64,000 nucleotides of DNA from the NCBI GenBank assembly GCA_046541415.1, contig JBKHDI010000005.1:40714-104713 (forward strand). The letters run 5' to 3'. How positions within the stretch are numbered: position 1 is the first letter of the stretch; the number at the start of each line of letters is the position of its first letter. The position numbers were made by a program, and so were the translations under genes. This DNA is from CAZOVB01 sp046541415. GTDB lineage: Bacteria > Planctomycetota > Phycisphaerae > SM23-33. The notes under the pieces were generated by a model that saw only the letters and a program-made list of their open reading frames with translations, ran no database searches and was not told the DNA's origin. This document shows positions 44,718-51,928 of this stretch, piece after piece.

Positions 44718-44737
44718 GACGCTCTCCTTCTCGCTTC

Positions 44738-45934
44738 TCAGACCCGCATTTTCTCTACCGGGTGTGGTCCGAGGACGTTGAGGCGGTACTCGCCGTCGTT
44801 CTGCTCAATCACCTTCTCGCTGGGAACCGTCCCCTCGTTGACCTGGTCCTGGAACTGCTTGTAGGTCTCGGGGGCCTCGTCCGGGCCATGGACGATCTTC
44901 TCCCGGTCGGTCGTCCAGTCGACCTGCTGGCCGAGGATCTCGCGGACGTACTCCTTGTTGGACTGGAAGATCATCAGCGGTTCGGGCAGCTGCTCGGGGA
45001 TGACCTCTTCGGGCTCCTTCTTGCCGTGCTTGCGCATCATATCCACCGCGCCGTGCAGGTGGTTCAGTTCGCAATCCAAGTGCCACTGCCACCACTTGCG
45101 GATCCGCTCGTCGGTCTCGCTTTCCATGCAGGCGTAGTACAGCCAGACCTCGTTGTACTCGTGCAGCAGGGCCCGTTCGAACCAGTCCGCCGTCGGGTCC
45201 AGCAGCGATTCATAGTGCGATACGTGCTGTTCCTCGATCTGGGCGATTTCCATGTACAGCCCGCGGCCGAGCATGCCCTCCGGACGGTTCCCGACGTTCA
45301 TGTACAGGTTCATCGTCTGCTGTTCAGCCGCGACGATGGTCAGCATGTGCAGCTGCGTCAGCGGGTCGACCTTGTCGCCATTGACGGGCTTGCGGACGGT
45401 GTCGAACGGGTGCTGGTGTTCGGCGGCGGTGGGCCTGCCGGGGAAGACCTCGGTCAGGTCGTCGCCGATGACCTGCGAAGCTTCCTTGTCCTCGGTCATC
45501 TGGTAGAGATTCGCGTAGCGGTAGAGATGGTCGAAGTCTTCCAGCAGGGCGTAATCCAGGGCGGCCTTGACGTGCTCGTCGGGCTCGGTCTTGGCCAGCC
45601 AGGCTGTCAGATCGACGGCCACCTGTTCGAAACCCAGGGTCACCTCGAGGTTGCTCTGGTCGCCGGGGATCAGCCAATTGACCATCTTCTGCTGTTGCTG
45701 CTCGACACGCCGTGTCATCGCCAGTTTGCGGCGGATGTCCATGTCATCGCAGTGGCGGGCGAACTGGTGCTTGAAGATCGCCCCCTCGACTTCGATTCCG
45801 TTCATGAGGATCACGCGTGTGCGGGTGTACGGGTGGACGTCGCGGGCGTCGAAGGGCTGGACGTTGGCTTTCTCCCAGGCAAGGATCTGCTCTTCCAGCT
45901 TCATGCCCTTGTGTTCCAGAGGTTTGAAACTCAT
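44738..45934 (-). CDS. ferritin-like (diiron-type) protein, family not recognised
   Basis: 398 aa, soluble, mostly helical. Several Glu/His clusters look like carboxylate-bridged diiron ligands: LLEDFDHLYRYANL (about 140-153), IVAAEQQTMNLYMN (about 205-218), AQIEEQHVSHYESL (about 236-249), LLHEYNEVWLYYACMESE (about 262-279), HLDCELNHLHGAVDMM (about 291-306). This fits two ferritin-like helix pairs. I do not recognise the family. CAGGAGC precedes the ATG at 45934. The stress-gene neighbours suggest a role in oxidative or metal stress (inference). Confidence 0.8.
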   Translation of the reverse strand: MSFKPLEHKGMKLEEQILAWEKANVQPFDARDVHPYTRTRVILMNGIEVEGAIFKHQFARHCDDMDIRRKLAMTRRVEQQQQKMVNWLIPGDQSNLEVTLGFEQVAVDLTAWLAKTEPDEHVKAALDYALLEDFDHLYRYANLYQMTEDKEASQVIGDDLTEVFPGRPTAAEHQHPFDTVRKPVNGDKVDPLTQLHMLTIVAAEQQTMNLYMNVGNRPEGMLGRGLYMEIAQIEEQHVSHYESLLDPTADWFERALLHEYNEVWLYYACMESETDERIRKWWQWHLDCELNHLHGAVDMMRKHGKKEPEEVIPEQLPEPLMIFQSNKEYVREILGQQVDWTTDREKIVHGPDEAPETYKQFQDQVNEGTVPSEKVIEQNDGEYRLNVLGPHPVEKMRV

Positions 45935-46069
45935 TGTCGGCTCCTGTGCGTAAAGGTCGCTTGGTGGATCATCTTCCGGGTGTCCGGATCTGCGGCGATG
46001 GCCGTCCGCCAACCATTCGGCGGTTTCGGAATGTCCGAAGAATGCCGGACGATGGTCCGCATGGTTATA

Positions 46070-46228
46070 TTATTTCGACAGAATGACCCAGAGTGCGTGG
46101 ATGATTCCGGGGATATAGCCAAAGATCGTCAGCAGGATATTCAACCAGAAATGCATGCCGATTCCGACCTGCAGAAATACGCCCAAAGGCGGAAGCAGGA
46201 TTGCCAGAATGATACGAAGAATATCCAC
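46070..46228 (-). CDS. PMP3/YqaE-family membrane peptide
   Basis: 52 aa starting at a GTG (MDILRIILAILLPPLGVFLQ), with two helices and the PMP3 signatures LPPLGV and NILLTIFGYIPGIIHALWVI. In yeast and plants these peptides guard membrane potential under salt stress; bacterial members are often stress-induced. GAGGA lies 6 bases before the start. A TATAAA and an inverted repeat (46276-46281 with 46291-46296) lie upstream. Confidence 0.9.
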   Translation of the reverse strand: MDILRIILAILLPPLGVFLQVGIGMHFWLNILLTIFGYIPGIIHALWVILSK

Positions 46229-46275
46229 GATGTCCTCTTTTCTATTTATACTCTATGCCCGAAAGCATGGCCGGG

Positions 46276-46296
46276 CAGGTTCCACAGAGCAACCTG
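46276..46296. promoter_or_regulatory. inverted repeat upstream of the PMP3 gene
   Basis: CAGGTT, 9 bases, AACCTG, about 50 bases before the start. On the minus strand it includes GGAACC, reminiscent of an ECF sigma -35; operator or promoter role is speculative. Confidence 0.3.
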
Positions 46297-46349
46297 CACT
46301 CGTTCTTACGGTCTTAGAAACGTATCGGCCAGGGCGAGTCATTCCCACG

Positions 46350-46940
46350 TCAATGGACACCTATTTGCATATAGGTCTTCTTCTGACAAGCAGACGGCAA
46401 ATCCTCTATTTCAGCCTCTTTTCCCTTCATCCGGCGCCCGGGGCATAACCGATTCGATGGCGGAATCTCCTGGACCTGATTGGAAATCACCGACATGCTG
46501 CCGTCGGTCTCCAGGATCAGCGCCCGGACGTCCTCCAGCCCTTCCATGCCCTCGCCACGGATGGCCTGGAAGATGTCCGCGGGGACCACACGCTCCTGCC
46601 GCATCGCGTCGCGGAGCATCTGCCCGGCGCGGACCAACAGGGTCGGCTCGGACTTGATCGCCTTGCGGAACAGCCCGCTTCGCACCGAAAATCAGCTGAC
46701 GACGAACTGCAGCCCGATCAGCAGCCCCAGCGCCGTGAAACCCCCATCAAGGATACCGTCCTGGACAGCAGCACGTTGGCCATCGTGGAACCCAGCGTGA
46801 TGGCGACCACAAGGTCGAAAGCGTTGAGCTTGCTGAGCGTCCGCTTGCGCGAGATCCTGTGGGTGATCAGCACAAATACATAGGCAGCCGTCCCCACCAT
46901 CAACACGCGGTATATGTCATCCCATCCGTCGAAATCACAT
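46350..46940 (-). pseudogene. decayed DUF421 (YetF-type) membrane protein gene
   Basis: The intact family has N-terminal helices followed by a soluble domain. Here the N-terminal part (RISRKRTLSKLNAFDLVV, ALGST-like ITLGSTMANVLLS) and the C-terminal part (KSEPTLLVRAGQMLRDAMR, LEDVRALILETDGSMSVI) lie in different frames. Three faults are seen: the ATG at 46938-46940, with a strong AAGGAG, is out of frame with the protein; a G run at 46741-46745 seems one base short; and a TGA at 46692-46694 stands where Trp is expected (VVS*FSVRS). Either a true pseudogene or several assembly errors. Confidence 0.75.
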
Positions 46941-47077
46941 CCGAGTCTCCTTCCATATGAATCGATGCCGTAGTGTATCGATCAATATCCAATTCGGCCT
47001 CGGTTCTCACCGCGCGTGGTGGTTTACCCCATGACAAAATGGAAGGGTAACCTTGCCGGCCTGTCGGAATGAGTCGA

Positions 47078-47083
47078 TATACT
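47078..47083 (+). promoter_or_regulatory. -10 box of the general-stress gene
   Basis: TATACT, 52 bases before the ATG; TTGCCG lies 19 bases upstream. Confidence 0.4.
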
Positions 47084-47134
47084 TCCGTAGATGTAAAAGC
47101 ACTTTTGACATGCAAAGCCAAAAAGGAGACACCC

Positions 47135-47632
47135 ATGGCCGACGCTATTTTAGCCATATACGAAGCGCCTGCAGATGCGACACAGACTGTCGATGACCTG
47201 GTAGGCTCGGGGATCACCCGGGAGAGAATCAGCGTGCTGGCATCCGAGAGCACAGCCAAGGACTCGCTGGTCGTCAAGAAGCAGACCAAGGGAGCCGAAG
47301 GCACGGCGATCGGGGGCGGCATCGGCGCCGCAGCCGGTGCGGTCCTGGCCGGACTGACCAGTGTGGGCGTCATCGCCACAAGCGGCGTGGGCCTGCTGGT
47401 CGCCGGTCCGCTGGTCGCCGTTCTCACCGGGGCCGGTGCGGGCGGAATCGCCGGTGGCGTCATCGGAGGTCTGACCGGGCTGGGCTTCTCCGAGCACGAG
47501 ATCAAACACGTCGAAGACGCCCTGAACGAAGGTTCGGTGGTCGTGGCCGTCGAGGTCGATGACCATGACGACGAAGACAAGATCAAGGACATCCTCCACC
47601 GCCACAGTGCAAAAGAAGTCAGCACTGCCTGA
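47135..47632 (+). CDS. general-stress-type protein with glycine zipper
   Basis: 165 aa: an N-terminal alpha/beta module (about 1-50: ILAIYEAPADATQTVDDLVG, RERISVLASES) like the YflT/17M general-stress domain, a glycine-rich hydrophobic middle (about 58-120) able to form a membrane hairpin, and a C-terminal repeat of the alpha/beta module. AAAAGGAG precedes the ATG at 47135. Role unknown; this family is induced by heat or salt in other bacteria. Confidence 0.82.
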   Translation: MADAILAIYEAPADATQTVDDLVGSGITRERISVLASESTAKDSLVVKKQTKGAEGTAIGGGIGAAAGAVLAGLTSVGVIATSGVGLLVAGPLVAVLTGAGAGGIAGGVIGGLTGLGFSEHEIKHVEDALNEGSVVVAVEVDDHDDEDKIKDILHRHSAKEVSTA

Positions 47633-47650
47633 GAGAATTCCTCGCATCTA

Positions 47651-47698
47651 CCCGGCTGATCGGCCGCGATGGAGTTTCTCCGTCGCGGCCCAGCCGGG
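47651..47698. terminator. long two-part hairpin after the stress gene
   Basis: Outer stem CCCGGCT (47651-47657) with AGCCGGG (47692-47698); inner stem GGCCGCGA (47662-47669) with TCGCGGCC (47683-47690). It sits between convergent genes; no T run, so its terminator role is inferred. Confidence 0.5.
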
Positions 47699-47708
47699 CA
47701 TGCGACCA

Positions 47709-47958
47709 TCACTTCTTTGAGCTGTAGACGTCGTCGGGCACCGTGGCCGACTGCTTGAGGATCTTCAGCACGCCCAAGGTCACGAAGACCGCCCCGCCGG
47801 CCAGGCAGAGCAGCAGCGTCCCCGTCTTGCCCAGGCTCCTATAGAGGACCGCGACAATCGCATGCGTCCGCACGCGCCCGCCGCCTGGGCCGCTTGCCCG
47901 CCACGGAATCGTCGACCTTGATCGACTTGCCGCAATTCTCACACGAAAATCGGATCAT
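47709..47958 (-). pseudogene. broken small zinc-ribbon membrane protein gene
   Basis: An ATG at 47956-47958 opens MIRFSCENCGKSIKVDDSVAG, the start of the zinc-ribbon seen in many planctomycete proteins, but that frame ends at 47839 after 39 aa without the second Cys pair. A second frame, open from 47942 down to 47709, encodes a transmembrane helix (LGKTGTLLLCLAGGAVFV) and a short tail. One indel near 47890 would join the two into a protein of about 80 aa. Frameshift, decay or assembly error cannot be told apart. Confidence 0.5.
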
Positions 47959-48084
47959 CTCTCTGCCCTCGAACTGGTGGATTTCGCCATGATATCCCTC
48001 ACCAACCCGCCGGCCACCAAATCATTTTCCGCCCGTTCGGGCAAATCTGAACAAGATCTTAACGATTCCTCCGCATTGCGGGCC

Positions 48085-49329
48085 CTACGACGTGAAGCGG
48101 AGCGAGTCCAGGGCCAGCTGGCCCGAGCCGGGCACGCGGACGGTCAGCAGCAGGTCGTGCGTTCCCGATGGGTGGACAGGCAGGGCGGATTTGCCCCCCG
48201 GCAGCGACGCACAGCCGATCGGGGCGGAGTCCAGCTCGTCCAGACGGATCTCCACCAGCCCGCGGGCGACGTCGCCGGCGATCTGCAGTTGGAACGTGCC
48301 GGGGCGGCTGGCGAAGTCCACGTTGGCGAAGACAAGCGTGTCGCCGTCGCGCAGGTTCGTCACGGCCAGGTTCTGGTCATCGATTTTCTGTTTGGCTGCG
48401 TGGGCGGGCGCCTCGGTGAACCACTCGGCCTCGATGCGATCCCACGAAGCATCGTACCGCCCGACCCCGGTTGCGAAGTGACGATCCAGCAAGCGCGTGT
48501 CCGTTATCAGCTCGCCGTCGTCGCAGAGGTGACAGTACGTCAGCAGCGACTCGCGATACTTGTAGCCCGGCCGAATGTAGCGACACCAGATGTGATAGAA
48601 CTGCCCCCGCCATCCGAAGAAGCTCCCGTGAGCGAAGGGGCCCAGTTCGTAGCCGGACCCCACGCGCCCCTGCCAGGTGTACGGGCCGTAGATATTGTCG
48701 GAGGTCGCGTAGTCGGCCCCCCAGCTGAGGTAGTAGCGTCCACGGGCCTTGAAGATGTAGTTTTTGTCCATCCAGTCCGGCGCCTCGGCCCAGCCGCGGC
48801 CGAGGATCTCGACGGACCGGGGCTCCGAGGCCAGGGAGATCATGTCGTTGTTCAGGCGCACGACGAAGTAGCCACCATGTTCCTTGGCGCCGTAGACCAT
48901 GTACGGCGTTGCGGCCGGGTCGTCGTCGACGAGGATCGTCGGGTCGTGCTGGTCGACCAGCCAGCTGTCGCGCGGGCTCGTAAACGGACCGGCCGGGCTG
49001 TCGGCGACCAGCACGCCGATGTGGCGGTTGCGATCGGAGTAGTAGAAGTACGTTTTGCCGTTGCGCTGCATGGCGTCGCAGGCCCAGCAGTCGGACGAAT
49101 TCTCATCCATCCGCGTCACGTCCGGCGTGATGTCGGCCTGGTGTGACCAATGGACCAGGTCGCCGGAGCGGTAGACCTGCCATTTGCGCATCACCCAGGT
49201 GCGGTCTTCGGGACTCTCGTCGCAGCCCGTGTACAGGTACAGCTGTCCGTCGAAGACCCGGACGTGCGGATCGGACATGCCGATATCGGGAATCAGCGGG
49301 TTTCCGCCAGTCGATTGCAGATCACCCAT
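48085..49329 (-). CDS. glycoside hydrolase family 43-like protein
   Basis: 414 aa. Five-bladed propeller with the GH43 triad: D20 in GMSDPHV, D129 in DQHDPTILVDDD, E182 in GWAEAPDWM. A beta-sandwich C-terminal domain of CBM6 type follows from about residue 290 (LDSLRFTS end). Likely an arabinosidase or xylosidase. No signal peptide, so it is probably intracellular. AAGGAGG lies 6 bases before the ATG. Confidence 0.9.
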   Translation of the reverse strand: MGDLQSTGGNPLIPDIGMSDPHVRVFDGQLYLYTGCDESPEDRTWVMRKWQVYRSGDLVHWSHQADITPDVTRMDENSSDCWACDAMQRNGKTYFYYSDRNRHIGVLVADSPAGPFTSPRDSWLVDQHDPTILVDDDPAATPYMVYGAKEHGGYFVVRLNNDMISLASEPRSVEILGRGWAEAPDWMDKNYIFKARGRYYLSWGADYATSDNIYGPYTWQGRVGSGYELGPFAHGSFFGWRGQFYHIWCRYIRPGYKYRESLLTYCHLCDDGELITDTRLLDRHFATGVGRYDASWDRIEAEWFTEAPAHAAKQKIDDQNLAVTNLRDGDTLVFANVDFASRPGTFQLQIAGDVARGLVEIRLDELDSAPIGCASLPGGKSALPVHPSGTHDLLLTVRVPGSGQLALDSLRFTS

Positions 49330-49451
49330 GGCGACCTCCTTCTCTGTTGGTGAACCTGCCCCGAGGATACCAGACCCGCCAGGGCCAGTCGAGAGCCGCG
49401 GACGACAGGTTCAGCCGCCACGACGTAGCGTTTACGCGAAGACGGGCCACG

Positions 49452-49486
49452 CGCGCGGGGTTACGCCGAAGCGGCGTGAACCCCGG
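49452..49486. repeat. REP-like palindrome, copy C (inverted)
   Basis: GCGCGCGGGGTTACGCCG pairs with CGGCGTGAACCCCGG. Reverse-complement match to copy A at 34885-34917. Confidence 0.6.
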
Positions 49487-49560
49487 CACCATTTGACGCA
49501 GATGAAAGTGAAGCCCGCACCCTTGGCCGAAACAGTCGGGCGTGGACCCCGGGGCCTTTG

Positions 49561-50787
49561 TTACCGGCCCTCGGATTGGCCGTAGTAGACCCGATCGGCC
49601 AGCAGCAGCGCGTTGAGCTGGTGCTGGGTGGTGTCGTTTCGCAGCCAGGGGTCGAATCGGCGGTTCATGACCCCGCCGATGGCGCGCCGGTGGGCACGGG
49701 CGGCGGCCAGTTCGGGATTGGCTACCGGCGAGCCGACCTGCCAGGTGCAGAGCTTCAAGAGCCCTTGCTCGATAGTCGCCGCCAGTTTCCGTTGGTCGGC
49801 CTGGCGGCCGAGCCTGCCGGCCAGGCGCCAGGCGGGGATGATCCCCTCGTAGGCGTAGCCGGTGTTGCGTGTCCGCTGGAGGGTGCGGTGGACATCGACC
49901 ATCCAGACGGCCAGGTCCACGGCGCGCTGGGCGTAAACGTGCGACCCCTCCCAGCCGCTGTCGACGATCTGGTCGTAGGCCATGATCCCCCAGTGGAAGA
50001 AGCCCTTCATCGCCGGGTGGTCGGGGTCGGCGGCTGCGGCCTGGACGACCCACCGCCGGTGCATCACCTCGGCCGAGGCCATGATCAGCGGCTGGAGCTT
50101 GTCGTACCCGGCCTCTCTGGCGGCGCGGGTGATCGCCAGCAGCGACTCGCCGTCGTAGTAGGCGTTGGGCCGGCCGAACTCGTGCCCGACGTTACTGTAG
50201 CGCGAGTCGAAGTGGCCGTCTTCGTTCCGCAGACTCAGCAGCAGGGTCAGGTAGCCGTCGAGCTTGGTGCGGACCTGCGGTCGGACATCTTCGGGCAGGT
50301 CTGCCTGGAGGGCCTCGATGTGGGTCAATGTCAGCAGCGCCAGCAGGCCGGTATCGCCGAAGGGGTCCTGGCCGTAGAACGGCGCCAGCCTGCCGGCGCC
50401 GATGTCCTGGGAATGGTCCCACCAGAACTGGAGCATGCGGACGACGGCGTCGCGACTCTTGGCCGATGCGCAGGCGCGATGGGCCAGGACCAGTGCCCAG
50501 CTCGTGCCGGCCTGGCGGACGTCGTTGTCGGTGCTCCGGGCCTTGCCGCTGCGCAGGTCGAGTTCGTAGACGAAGTTTCCGCCGTCTTTCTGGATGGCCA
50601 GAAGATACCGCCGCGCCAGGAGGATCGACCGCCGGACAAGCTGCGGCGAGAGGCGGTCGCCGGGCCCGTCGAAGGGCTCGTCCAGCGGATCGAGGCAGGG
50701 GCGGGAGGCCGGGGCGTCCAACGATTCCGGCCCACAGCCCAAGGTCCCGATGCAGCCCAGCAGGATGACGATCAGGCGGGTTCGGAT
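49561..50787 (-). CDS. alpha/alpha-toroid lipoprotein
   Basis: About 408 aa. The body is helical with repeated patterns (FVYELDLRSGKARSTDNDVR, GTSWALVLAHR, GDTGLLALLTL, YYDGESLLAITRAAREAG) typical of six-hairpin toroids. A signal peptide with lipobox (RLIVILLGCIGTLGC) is encoded upstream of the first usual start codon (TTG at 50742). The only plausible start for it is an ATC at 50785-50787, 4 bases after the moxR stop. Either a rare ATC start or a lost ATG. Cotranscribed with moxR. Confidence 0.75.
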   Translation of the reverse strand: MRTRLIVILLGCIGTLGCGPESLDAPASRPCLDPLDEPFDGPGDRLSPQLVRRSILLARRYLLAIQKDGGNFVYELDLRSGKARSTDNDVRQAGTSWALVLAHRACASAKSRDAVVRMLQFWWDHSQDIGAGRLAPFYGQDPFGDTGLLALLTLTHIEALQADLPEDVRPQVRTKLDGYLTLLLSLRNEDGHFDSRYSNVGHEFGRPNAYYDGESLLAITRAAREAGYDKLQPLIMASAEVMHRRWVVQAAAADPDHPAMKGFFHWGIMAYDQIVDSGWEGSHVYAQRAVDLAVWMVDVHRTLQRTRNTGYAYEGIIPAWRLAGRLGRQADQRKLAATIEQGLLKLCTWQVGSPVANPELAAARAHRRAIGGVMNRRFDPWLRNDTTQHQLNALLLADRVYYGQSEGR

Positions 50788-50791
50788 GGTG

Positions 50792-51850
50792 CTATCCCAG
50801 GTCCATGGGGGGCAGGTCGGGGGCGGGGGTTGGCTTCTTCTTCTCGTATTTGGGCACTTCCGGTTCGGGCACGTGGTCGATCAGCTTGCGGACGATTTCG
50901 ACCGAGTCGATGCCCTCGCTGGCGGCGGCGAAGTTGCAGCCGATGCGGTGTCGCAGGACGGGGACGGCCACGCGTCGGATGTCCTCGGTGCTGACGGTGA
51001 ATCGTCCTTCCATGGCTGCGTAGGCCTTTCCGCCGAGGATCATGTAGATCCCGGCTCGGGGCCCGGCGCCCCAGTCGACCATGCGTTTGACGAACCCGGG
51101 GGCCGAGGTGTCGGACGGGCGCGTGGCGCGGACGAGTCGGGCTACGTACTGGATGACGTACTGGCTGATCGGCACGGTGGCTACCAGCTTCTGCATGTTG
51201 AGGATCTGGCGGGCGTTGAAGACGCGTTCGAGTTGGACGCTTTTTCCGGCGGTGGTCTCGGCCAGGATCTTCTCTTCTTCCGAGAGGCTGGGGTAGTCGA
51301 CGAAGATGTTGAACATGAATCGGTCGAGCTGGGCTTCGGGCAGCGGGTACGTGCCCTCCTGCTCGATGGGGTTCTGCGTGGCGATGACGAAGAACGGCTC
51401 GGGCAGCGGCCAGGTGTCCTGTCCGACGGTCACTTCGCGTTCCTGCATGGCCTGGAGCATGGCGGCCTGGGTTTTGGGGGGCGTGCGGTTGATCTCGTCG
51501 GCGAGGATGATGTTGGCGAAGATGGGACCCTTGACGAAGCGGAACTCGCGGCGTCCGGCCTCGGGTTCCTCGATGACGTTGGTCCCGGTGATGTCGGAGG
51601 GCATGAGGTCGGGTGTGAACTGGATGCGCTTGAAGGACAGTTCCAGGGCCTTGGCGAACGAGGAGACCATCAGTGTCTTGGCCAGGCCCGGCACGCCGAC
51701 CAGCAGGCAGTGGCCTCGCGAGAGGATGGCTGCAAAAACCTGGTCGAGCACCTCGGATTGTCCGACGATGACCTTGGACAGTTCTCGCTTCATGATGTCG
51801 CGGCTACGGGAGAACTGGTCCATCAGTTTTTCATAGGATTCCTTGGCCAT
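50792..51850 (-). CDS. MoxR-family AAA+ ATPase
   Basis: 352 aa chaperone-like ATPase. Walker A GVPGLAKT (52-59), Walker B LADEINR (116-122), sensor 1 IATQNPIEQEGTYPLPEAQ, and a C-terminal lid. The last 25 residues are a Lys/Pro-rich tail. MoxR proteins usually work with DUF58 and VWA proteins in envelope or metal-cofactor assembly; none of these are in the window. AGGTGA precedes the ATG at 51850. Divergent from two toroid-DUF4159 genes. Confidence 0.93.
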   Translation of the reverse strand: MAKESYEKLMDQFSRSRDIMKRELSKVIVGQSEVLDQVFAAILSRGHCLLVGVPGLAKTLMVSSFAKALELSFKRIQFTPDLMPSDITGTNVIEEPEAGRREFRFVKGPIFANIILADEINRTPPKTQAAMLQAMQEREVTVGQDTWPLPEPFFVIATQNPIEQEGTYPLPEAQLDRFMFNIFVDYPSLSEEEKILAETTAGKSVQLERVFNARQILNMQKLVATVPISQYVIQYVARLVRATRPSDTSAPGFVKRMVDWGAGPRAGIYMILGGKAYAAMEGRFTVSTEDIRRVAVPVLRHRIGCNFAAASEGIDSVEIVRKLIDHVPEPEVPKYEKKKPTPAPDLPPMDLG

Positions 51851-51870
51851 GATCACCTGCGATCTTTGCT

Positions 51871-51899
51871 TTGGCCCGGGCGTCGCCGGGCGGTACAAT
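51871..51899 (+). promoter_or_regulatory. promoter of the toroid-DUF4159 operon
   Basis: TTGGCC, 17 bases, TACAAT; about 30 bases before the ATG. Confidence 0.55.
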
Positions 51900-51928
51900 A
51901 GACGTAACCTATTTTTGCCGGAGACAGG

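Noticed and set aside
46359..46376. ACCTAT ... ATAGGT inverted repeat
   Set aside because: Only 6 bp and inside the 3' end of the decayed DUF421 frame; likely chance.
47105..47110. Perfect TTGACA near the general-stress gene
   Set aside because: Only 25 bases before the start codon, so a -10 at normal spacing would fall on the ribosome site.
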